Position numbers and translations under genes: made by a program. This document shows, piece after piece, positions 43,114 through 64,000 of a DNA stretch of 64,000 nucleotides. Below the pieces are notes generated by a model. It saw only the letters and a list, made by a program, of their open reading frames with translations, was not told the DNA's origin and did not search any database. This DNA comes from Ovis canadensis (taxonomy: Eukaryota > Chordata > Mammalia > Artiodactyla > Bovidae): contig NC_091255.1 in NCBI RefSeq assembly GCF_042477335.2, positions 31,288,501 through 31,352,500 on the forward strand. Direction: 5' to 3'. Every line of letters begins with the position of its first letter. Positions within the stretch are counted from its first letter, which is position 1.

Positions 43114-43861
43114 GTCCCCCGAAGGCGACCAGGGCTGCGACACCCTCCTCCCCCAACTGAGGCAGGAAAAAGCCAATCAGTCCTGGCCCAGGAAGCGGCT
43201 TAGGACAGTAGAGGGCGGGGTAGAAGCGACAAGGGAGGAGCGATTCAGGGAAAAGGCTGTAAGAGTCTCAGGGCCCTGTTAAAGCCCCCAAGGTCACAGG
43301 AAGTAGGACATTCCAGCCAGGCGTCCAGGAGCTGAGGCCCAGGGCTGTAAGTGGTCACTTTCGTCAAGCCCTCCCCAGTGTCCACACCAGGCTCCACCCC
43401 TGTGTCTAGAGTCATGGGGCCTGACTTGGCTGCCAACTCTCCAGCCCAGAGGTGAGAGGTAGGCGGGCTGTCACTGACCTCAGCCAGCGGCAGCCAACTG
43501 TCCAGCCGTGTGCCTATTTCCAGGACAGGCTGAGAGTGACACGGAGCTTAAGGGGCTAAGCTGGGCTCTACAGCTACAGAGAACAAGCCAGGAGCTTCTA
43601 CACTCAAAATAGTGACTGCTGCGAGAGATGCTGAAAAGCGGTGAGCGTTTACAAGTATTTGGGATAAATCTGGCAAATGTGGTCATAGCAGCAGGGGTGT
43701 GAAAGCCCAACTTCCCTTCAGCTCACTGAGCTTAGAGGATATTTATCCCCACAGCTCCGAACAGGGGGACTCAAGGCTCAGTCCAGCAGCTTGCAGAGAA
43801 CACGTCTGGCTTCTGCCATCCCTACATCCAGAATCTGAGCTCAGGGGAAAAAAAGCTTCAA
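43114..43861. promoter_or_regulatory. PRPF8-RILP spacer with probable RILP promoter
   Basis: About 750 bases between the PRPF8 cleavage site and the RILP ATG with no repeat and no gene. The part next to RILP joins the GC-rich RILP exon 1-4 block (42.2-43.1 kb), so a CpG-type RILP promoter here is inferred. No TATA box is evident. Confidence 0.5.
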
Positions 43862-43881
43862 AACCTCCTATTTATACAAAA

Positions 43882-43887
43882 TTTATT
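43882..43887 (-). terminator. PRPF8: PRPF8 polyadenylation signal (AATAAA)
   Basis: Canonical AATAAA on the minus strand, about 160 bases past the stop, giving a compact 3' UTR (about 43862-44045). Confidence 0.85.
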
Positions 43888-44045
43888 ATTATACTTTTTC
43901 ACAATTACAAGTTACCAGGAGGTCAACAACATCACAAGCACAGAAGAGAGAAGAAGGGGCCAAGCTGCTGAATGTCACCAGCTTGTCTGTGGGGCCACAG
44001 GCTCTAGCCTTGACCAGAAGGCTGGAGCAAGAGGTGAGGAGACAA

Positions 44046-64000
<19,955 letters not shown>

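Noticed and set aside
42715-43176. Upstream in-frame ATG at 43176 as RILP start
   Set aside because: The leader MAFSCLSWGRRVSQP has no counterpart in human RILP, which begins MEPRRAAPG.

Overview
This window is vertebrate nuclear DNA from a ruminant, most likely a bovine. All four protein-coding genes lie on the minus strand as GT-AG multi-exon genes. The interspersed repeats are BovB (RTE) LINEs, Bov-tA/BovA2 SINEs and tRNA-Glu-derived CHR SINEs, together with older MIR, L2 and L1 copies. BovB and BovA are diagnostic of ruminants; the exact species cannot be fixed by reading alone. There are no operons, CRISPR arrays or prokaryotic features.

In the direction of transcription (right to left) the genes are PRPF8, RILP, SCARF1 and SLC43A2, the gene order I know from human 17p13.3. 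PRPF8 (44046 to beyond 64000, 5' part outside) contributes 26 coding segments for residues 856-2335 in human numbering, including the RNase H-like and Jab1/MPN domains and the retinitis pigmentosa C-terminal exon. RILP (40139-43113) is complete with 8 coding exons and 392 codons. SCARF1 (28508-38020) is complete with 11 coding exons and 830 codons. SLC43A2 (first four coding exons, 8270-19824) starts at a CpG island and runs off the left edge. All coordinates were derived by joining exons at splice sites and checking that reading phase and length close exactly.

The genes act in separate processes: spliceosome core, late endosome/lysosome transport, endothelial scavenger uptake and amino-acid transport. 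Their closeness is architectural rather than functional. RILP starts about 0.75 kb past the PRPF8 polyadenylation signal, and SCARF1 starts about 0.45 kb past the likely RILP polyadenylation signal.

Region by region: 1-8.3 kb is SLC43A2 intron 4 with several SINEs. 8.3-19.8 kb holds SLC43A2 exons 4 to 1, with a long SINE-poor first intron. 19.8-21.9 kb is a CpG island with many CCAAT boxes. 22-28 kb is a repeat-rich intergenic spacer, including a BovB inserted in an L1. 28.1-38.0 kb is SCARF1. 38.4-43.1 kb is RILP, whose probable 3' UTR holds a BovB nested in another BovB in opposite orientation. 43.9-64 kb is the 3' two thirds of PRPF8, with an 8.8 kb intron (52.9-61.7 kb) that holds L1, L2 and CHR copies and an RPS15A processed pseudogene.

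I found no convincing new biological system. The observations most worth checking are the shifted C-terminal frame of RILP, the BovB inverted repeat in its 3' UTR, the CCAAT-rich possibly bidirectional island upstream of SLC43A2, and an unidentified roughly 0.5 kb insert in an old L1 in PRPF8.
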